Under the pieces are notes generated by a model. That model saw nothing but the letters and a program-made list of their open reading frames with translations, had not been told where the DNA came from and did not search any database. Source: Vibrio sp. (GTDB lineage: Bacteria > Pseudomonadota > Gammaproteobacteria > Enterobacterales > Vibrionaceae). From it: a DNA stretch of 5,482 nucleotides. Positions 5,428 to 5,482 of the stretch are shown here, piece by piece. The stretch lies in contig SLFB01000152.1 of assembly GCA_007124475.1 (NCBI GenBank), forward strand, positions 1 through 5,482, in the 5' to 3' direction. Each line of letters begins with the position of its first letter. Position 1 is the first letter of the stretch. A program made the position numbers and the translations under genes.

Positions 5428-5482
5428 AACCATCGGCTGGTTACTGTTCTTTTACCATTTGGTGTGCCAGTTATACCCTTCC

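Larger units (their letters stand above)
4581..5482. other. Chromosome II replication origin and control region (oriCII)
   Basis: This stretch has no credible protein gene. From left to right it holds the rctB leader and promoter region, an AT-rich unwinding tract with phased TGAT repeats, six iterons, a perfect DnaA box, and a cluster of six CGGAANNATGATCA sites. This is the order known for V. cholerae: rctB, unwinding region, iterons, DnaA box, then 39-mers and rctA on the way to parAB2. There are 21 GATC sites between 4643 and 5418, about seven times the random expectation, in keeping with Dam-dependent RctB binding and SeqA sequestration. The parAB2 genes expected further right are not in the window. 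Stretches where I see no defined element are 4731-4793, 5014-5128 (which includes a GATC-free run) and 5170-5250. Confidence 0.95.

Noticed and set aside
5170..5482. Protein-coding rctA
   Set aside because: No frame with a start, ribosome site and plausible length is seen; in V. cholerae rctA also acts as DNA or transcript rather than as a protein.

Overview
The window is the origin-proximal end of a Vibrio-type second chromosome (Vibrionaceae, moderately AT-rich). Three things identify it: a full-length 658-codon gene for RctB, the initiator specific to chromosome II; a non-coding region beside it with six regularly spaced ATGATCA iterons, a perfect DnaA box (TTATCCACA) and an AT-rich unwinding tract; and a further cluster of RctB-type sites of the 39-mer kind. 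The species cannot be named from the sequence alone. RctB resembles the V. cholerae protein closely from memory, so genus Vibrio or a near relative is the best reading.

All recognised genes are on the minus strand and read away from the origin, co-directional with the leftward replication fork. From right to left they are: rctB (2604-4580); an ERIC-like repeat abutting the rctB stop (about 2413-2595); a small hypothetical gene (2041-2235) with its own terminator (1931-1959); a promoter (1864-1893); a small DUF3283-like gene (1616-1825); a YebC/YeeN-family gene (826-1545) ending in a strong terminator (787-810); and the 5' part of a 3-hydroxyisobutyrate dehydrogenase-family gene (1-748) that leaves the window at the left edge.

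The right-hand 900 bases (4581-5482) hold no convincing protein gene and form the replication control region. In order it has: the rctB leader and a probable promoter; a tract with TGAT repeated every 8-10 bp (4672-4729); six iterons at 23/23/22/23/23 bp spacing (4794-4914); the DnaA box (4930-4938); and six copies of a 14-bp core, CGGAANNATGATCA, in both orientations (5000-5427). This last stretch occupies the position of the rctA/39-mer negative-control region of V. cholerae. Twenty-one Dam sites (GATC) fall in 776 bases here.

The logic, from known V. cholerae biology, is that RctB binds Dam-methylated iterons to open the origin, binds the other site class to restrain initiation, and represses its own gene. 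The system itself is known. The less documented points are the shared core of the two site classes, the phased TGAT tract, the ERIC element forming the rctB 3' end, and a possible second ERIC end at the right edge.
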